Below are positions 58,200 to 64,000 of a DNA stretch of 64,000 bases, one piece after another. The stretch is from NCBI RefSeq assembly GCF_020497125.1, contig NC_059082.1, forward strand, positions 25,504,965-25,568,964, given 5' to 3'. This stretch comes from Mauremys mutica. Taxonomy: Eukaryota; Chordata; Testudines; Geoemydidae. Each line of letters begins with the position of its first letter. The first letter of the stretch is position 1. Both the position numbers and the translations under genes were made by a program. Below the pieces are notes generated by a model, which made no database searches, was not told where the DNA came from, and saw nothing but the letters and a program-made list of their open reading frames with translations.

Positions 58200-60520
58200 A
58201 AACGGCCAAATAACCCACACCTTTCAATAATAAAATTGTGTTTGATGCAAACATGACCACAGAACACTCTTATGAGTTGTAGCCTTCGTACAGATACAGA
58301 TTATGAGGAGTTTGATATTGCTTCCATTTATATCACTGGAGTCTGTAGTATTGGGCGCCAGGTACTTAAATACTTTAGGGCAGACCTATTAAAACCCACC
58401 TCTGCTCATTCTCCTTGCTTTATCATTCCCTTTGCATCCTCCTCCACTCTTGCAATCATTTTATTCTTTTTATTCCCACACACTTTGCAACATCCAGAAC
58501 TCAATCCCTCTATGTACCAAAAGTCCTAAAGCTCCTTCAAATCCTTCCTTCAAACCAATTTCTGTCTTGTTTCCTACTACTGACACCCAGTTACAGGGCC
58601 AAATCTACACTAGAGCTCTCACTATTGATTGACAAGATGCCCTTGGCATTATCATCACCTTCCTTTAGATTTGCTCTAAGAAAGGCACTATTGTTTTCAC
58701 CACAGCATCTTGCCTTATCTACTTGTGGAGATTTCCCACTGGCAGTGCACCAATTGGAAATTAAGCAAAAGCTCAGTGCAGACCCAGCCATGTTGTCCAT
58801 TCCTCACTTCTCACCCTAGTGCAGTCTCTACTAGAATATGAGACTTCATATGATTTCTCTATTTATTTTGTCTTGCACTATTTTTCTTTGGTTTAACCCT
58901 TTTCTGTCATTTTCTTATCCACTTCTTTTTTCTAGCCTCATAATCTGTCTAAATTAGAGACTGTCAACTCTTTAGGGAAGGGACCATTGTTTTTAATTTC
59001 TGTAATGTGCCACATGAGGCAAATGGACTTACAATTTGTTCAGCCCTGGCCTACACTTTATACTTAAAAGAATTATGAAATATTATAAGATAGGAATACA
59101 GTCTTTAATGCATGAAAACATCATTAAGAAACAAATCAAATAACCATTCAACTGAACAAGTTAAAACGAGATTTTATTACCACCAAACTGGAAATCTGAA
59201 CTGTGCCTATATCTTGTTCTTTCTCCACCACAGCTCCATCTATTTAGTCCCATGATAGTACAGGTCTAAATTTATTGACACAGAGAAAGAACTTACTTAT
59301 TTTAAAGACTCCTGATTCTTACTGAATTTTAAATAAGTTCTGTGTAAAGAATTCAAAACTATCCTAGAAACAAGTGTTTCACATGCTGCATCAACTATCT
59401 GGCAGCATCAATGTGAGCAGGAAAAACAAACAAACATATTTGACTTTAAATGCAATCCTTAGCTGCCTAAATCACTAGATGCAGCAATAAGAGGTAGCCA
59501 CAAAATAGGTGCTTATGGCTCTCTGATCCTGAGGCCCATTATATGCTAGGTACGGCATAGCCTGCACTAAGCTATAACAGCTGGTAATGTTTCCCAAAGG
59601 GGCCTTTGTGCCAGCATGGGACTGCCAGAGCACAGAAGTACCATCCCTAGATCCCTTTGGATGGTGGAGTAATCTATATCTCAAAACTGATTTATTCCCC
59701 ACAACAGGAATCCTCAGCATGGCAATTATGTCAGTTTTGCACTCCCTCACTTGGGCTGCAGAATGCACAAAAGGGTCAAAGATTGTGCACTTAGCATATA
59801 GTCATCTTTCCCAAGCATTAAGCTTACTATTTTATAGTAACTTAAATTGGGATGGGGAGGTGATGTTAATAAATAGGAATTTGATCAACACAAAGTATAC
59901 TGAATGGTACTGTGATGAAATGTATACATTTTATTTGAAAAGCACAGTGTAACTTCCACCAAGCTTTCATCATATAATCTGAGTAAAGCTTGAATCCTCT
60001 GAGGAGTTTCAAGAATACTGGTTAATTAAAAACTGGCTAAAGAAAGAGTTCACTTCCTGAGCCTCATGAACTTGTTGGGCCCTTCTATTCTGAAAATTAT
60101 ATCCTGCAGAAAGTAAAACCATGAGTTCATAGTGAGAGTTTGAGAGCTCCCTGGGGTTATAATTTTTTTTAAATTACCAAAACAAATCACTCATCATAAC
60201 TGATTTTTATACAGTATGGAAGCCAATGGAGAAAGTTTTTTATGTTGGCTACTTTCATTCTCCAATATAGCATGTGTAAGACTTCCTAAATAGTATAGGA
60301 AAAAGATGTAAAACTGCTCTTTGACATATGCTGCCAAAAACATTCCTGCAATATATTAGGGTCTAATATGGTGGGTGGGGAATGGACTTGGCTAGGCAAA
60401 TGGTCTTTGTATGGTGTCAGAAAAGATCTTCAACACAATAATGGTTACTTTGCCAAAGACTGAGACCTCTGTGAAATTGTTCAGTTGGTTCAGAAGCATC
60501 CACAATCAGGATCATTGAAA
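58200..60520. other. upstream flank or 5' intron of ZNF280D
   Basis: No exon, CpG island or promoter seen. 58940-59045 (ATTAGAGACTGTCAACTC, TTAGGGAAGGGACCATTG) resembles a common old amniote repeat. Confidence 0.4.
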
Positions 60521-60708
60521 TACACCTCTACCGCGATACAACACAGCCCGATATAACACAAATTCGGATATAACGCAGTAAAGCAGTGCTTGGGGGGGGG
60601 CTGCGCACACCGGCAGATCAAAGCAAGTTCGATATAACGTGGTTTCACCTATAACGCGGTACGATTTTTTGGCTCCCGAGGACAGCATTATATTGGGGTA
60701 GAGGTGTA
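60521..60708. mobile_element. 188-bp mariner/Tigger-like MITE
   Basis: Perfect 12-bp inverted ends TACACCTCTACC / GGTAGAGGTGTA, internal GATATAAC repeats, TA at both borders. Noncoding. Confidence 0.7.
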
Positions 60709-61593
60709 GTAAGTTGTTGCTTTATCTGAAACCACAATCTGTGTCAATTTGTCAGCCAGCTAAAGAAAACTAACTGAACAGCTTCACCACCAGGATCACC
60801 ACATATAGCCAGTACAAGAGTTCCTTGAATTGTATAAGCAGTTTATTTAAAACAGCATCTTCAGCAAAGTATTCCACTGCTTTGACAAAGACCCTGTTTT
60901 GTGTGAAAGGAATCGTTGCTGTGAAGATTCTTTGCTTCCTTTAAAATTATTCAGCTAGCTCAAAAGCTTCACTCCTGAACCAGCTGACAAGAGCAGGTTG
61001 AAAAGCTTTGTCAATCAACTTTTCTGAAAAAAGAAGTTTCTAAAAACCCTGTTTATTTAAAAATGTTCATAAACAGACTATATTTTATTTGAAAATTTTC
61101 AACCAGATCCACTTTCATTTTATACATTCACCTGTGAATGTCCATTAATGGGGGTGATATCAGAACAAAGTTGATGTACAGGCTTCCATACTGCACAGAA
61201 AAATTTCCACAAGTTTTTTGTTTTTTCCTTATGGGATGACTTCATTGTCCATATTTGCTCCAGAAGCACTTCTGGATTAGTGTGTGATCTCATGACCTCT
61301 GAAACTATCTGTCTGAAAATAAACTTCTATCATGGTTTCACCATTGCCTCCTAAAGTTCATGTCACAGATCGATCACATGTGAAGGCATTTTGGTGGTCT
61401 GCTTATGATGATTAATGGACTTAATTTTAATACTGAATTCTCTGTAAGGAGTATTTTAAACCAGAACCCCAATATCAATGACTTGCTAGGACAGGATGAT
61501 TCCTTGTTCTTGAATATAGAAACTGTGGTATGTAAGCATATGTGATCAAGTGTCTAGATACGCTCTCTGTATGTTGGCTATACTGTGGGTGGC

Positions 61594-61780
61594 GGGGAGA
61601 CGCAATAGCTCAGTGGTTTGAGCATTGGCCTGCTAAACCCTGGGTTGTGAGCTCAATCCTTGAGGAGGCACTTAAGGATCTGGGGCAAAATCAGTACTTG
61701 GTCTTGCTAGTGAAGGCAGGGGGCTGGACTCAATGACTTTCAGGATCTCTTCCAGCTCTATGAGATAGGTACATCTCCAT
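61594..61780 (+). mobile_element. cryptodiran turtle tRNA-derived SINE, second copy
   Basis: Same family as 53612-53791: box A TAGCTCAGTGGTTTGAGC, box B TTGTGAGCTCAATCC, body with AGTGAAGGCAGGGGGCTGGA. A few differences from the first copy show independent insertions. Confidence 0.86.
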
Positions 61781-64000
61781 ATATTATATTAATGTCCCTG
61801 TTGTCAAAAAATTCCATTTAGCACATTTTAGACATATTCAGAGTCTGTTAATTTCCTTTACTCTTTGGACATAGTACAGCAATAGACCTGGTTTCATTAG
61901 CTGATACTCTCCTAGGAACAAACAATGACCAGGCATTGAAGCCACTTTTCTTTCTTTTTTTAAAATCAGCTTTTATTAAAGTCAATCATGTGTTTGTGCA
62001 CACAAACTGTGAAAAGAGCATGAGGCATGTTTCTGACCAGTTCTTGAATAACAGATCCCAGAGAATGGTTTTGAGTACTCATTTTAGCTACTGCAAAACT
62101 ATCCTTGTCAACCCTTTGTTCAGCAAGTGAAAGAGAAGGGGGAAAAAAAACACACACATGGGCTGGAGTGCCACTGCTATGCAAATGACAGCCATTTTAC
62201 CCAAATTATCTGCCTTATTTCTATCAGAGCCATTGCTTTTCCAGCATTTGGCCAAGATTAAAGCTTGAATGAGAGCTGCTTGAACCTTAATCTCAATAAG
62301 GGGGTAGCAATGTTAGAAATTGTGAAGGGGTGGGTAGGAGAAGTATCTGGAGAATACATCTGGGACTGCTTCTATTTTTATTAATGAGGGAGTAAATCCA
62401 CCCTTTATTCGAAAGGTTTGCTGTTTCACGTGCTTGTGAATCCCAAGCTGCTTCTACAATCTTAGATGGTATTGCTGGCCAAAAGCACTTTGAAACAAAT
62501 GGATACACATGCCTAGCCATATGCAAGTGTCAGACTCAGACTTCACATCAGGTATCCTGGACTTTAGTCTGGCAGTCACAAATTACTGAGTTTTTTTTTG
62601 TTTTCCAATCTTTTATTTAAAAATACCAATAATTAAAAAGGCAAGGCATCTGCAAAACCGGTTTGCTTTCTTCTCTGTGAAGTTTCCCTTTTTCTCAGTA
62701 AGAGGACCTCTTCTGAAATTCACTTCCTTTAATGGTGCAGAGTCAAAATTCACCAGGCTTTAAGGAAACATGCACCACACATCTCTTTTCTTAGGCTTCT
62801 ACAAGGGTTAATATGGATATTCACTGACTGGATATTGACTGCATTTTCAAGAATAACTATTATTTGACTTTTATTTATAAAGCAATTTGTTGAATTAAAA
62901 CTATACACATTTGCACCAGGAATATGATTGAGAAATAAATATAGGCACAATAACTCATATACTACAATATAATTGTGTTATTTCCGAATTATCAAAGATA
63001 AGCAGAGGGCCTATATCATCCAGTTAATTTAAAAGTGAGGTCATATGTTGTTTAACACCTCATGTCAAACACTCCTTATGTACCTCTTTCAAGAAGTTTC
63101 TTCCACCTTTTCTAGGGATATCCTTAAAATAAAGGACTGATAAGTAAGGCTGTATGAAAGTTGTTGATTTTTTTTTTTTTATTCAAAAGTAATAGTCATT
63201 TCAAATACCATAAAAAAAAGTTTTAGAAAAATTTGGTAGCAGTGTGATGCCAGGTGCCAGGTCACAAAGTTATTGAAACTTGCCAAAACTATACAAAATT
63301 GTAGCGTGTAAAAGTTTAAGTTTCCGCAGCAAAATCACAATCTGCACTTTTCTTACAGCCTGACTGACAAATCGTCGACCCAGCTGTCCGTGGTACTGTC
63401 ATCTTTCAATGGCAAATAAATCAGATATCTTGCTGCATATGCACCTCACATTTCTTTTACCACAGTACTACTAGCTCATTCAGAACACAAATAGTCTTGT
63501 AAAGTTTATGCTTTTTAAATAGGCTGAAGCAGGTAACACATTGCATGAGCCTAGTGGTTTCTCTCAATGTTAACAGAACTATTACCCTTGATCCTAGAAA
63601 CAGAGAATATATTTAAACCAAGCAGTGTAGATTATAGGTTCTCAATCTGTGGGTTTTGATAATGTGTGCGGGAGTCATGAGTATGCTATATTTTCCACAC
63701 TACCAAATGGGAAGTGGGATCCTGACATAGCAAATGTTAAGAACTAAAAGCATCACCTAAACTTAAATCCTATGCATAACTGATTAGAACTGTGGAGTAA
63801 ACTTCATTTTCTTAGAAACATGGAAGTGCTCTAAGTTTTAACTTTTAAAACAAGTTTCAAGTTTTCTTCATGGAATGACAAAACGTCTCAAAAGAAGAGG
63901 ATTGCTGAAAAAAATTAAAAATAAGTATGAGCAGCTAGAAAAAAAAGCTGGCCAATACTGCTACATTTCTGAACAACAAAAACTTAACACTAGTCATGAA
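61781..64000. other. unrecognised flank
   Basis: AT-rich with short A/T runs. I found no exon, RNA gene or nameable repeat. Confidence 0.4.

Noticed and set aside
58137..64000. 5' exon with the extra N-terminal residues of mammalian ZNF280D
   Set aside because: I looked for the expected coding pattern and did not find it; it may lie outside the window.
1..64000. Bacterial-type systems, operons, CRISPR arrays
   Set aside because: Spliced vertebrate gene, SINEs and LINEs throughout; no prokaryotic gene structure.

Overview
This window is vertebrate nuclear DNA, AT-rich and dense in repeats, and almost certainly from a cryptodiran (hidden-necked) turtle. The best evidence is two copies of the tRNA-derived Pol III SINE typical of those turtles (53612-53791 and 61594-61780). 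Turtle-type CR1, DIRS, PIF/hAT-like MITEs and Penelope-like elements agree with this.

The only host gene I can support is a ZNF280D orthologue (C2H2 zinc-finger protein, Suppressor-of-hairy-wing/ZNF280 family) on the minus strand. Fourteen coding exons run from an ATG at 58129 down to 486. All splice sites are GT/AG and all exon phases chain without a break: 2207 coding nt, 735 full codons. The remaining 3' exons lie beyond position 1. Any 5' exon and the promoter lie beyond 64000 or were not recognisable. The first listed intron is about 24 kb and takes most of the insertions.

The outstanding mobile element is a young Penelope-like element (PLE) at 3380-7863 in the intron between exons 12 and 13. 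It has an uninterrupted 893-codon reverse transcriptase plus GIY-YIG endonuclease ORF in the sense of the host gene, an internal pLTR, and a 1414-nt inverted partial copy without indels. The whole unit is bounded by a perfect 13-bp target-site duplication (TSD). Three smaller foldbacks made only of PLE tails (12507-12765, 21631-21729, 23770-23998) share its geometry: tails point outward, one arm ends in a full tail and the other stops about 40-50 nt short. All PLE tails carry a hammerhead-ribozyme-like fold whose stems I and II covary between tail families.

The rest is a layered repeat landscape. 12-16 kb: PLE foldback, MITEs, CR1. 20-26 kb: LTR-like repeats and an 860-bp MITE studded with the palindrome CAGCGCTG. 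32-37 kb: MITEs and a nested mariner-like element. 37.5-43 kb: a DIRS-like Gag remnant split by a non-LTR LINE. 44.7-46 kb: two hAT-type MITEs. 46.6-50.7 kb: a decayed Ty3/gypsy element with an antiparallel PLE inside. 50.8-51.4 kb: CR1. 54.7-56.2 kb: a dead hAT-like transposase. Calls rest on reading by eye and on remembered family features; no search was run.
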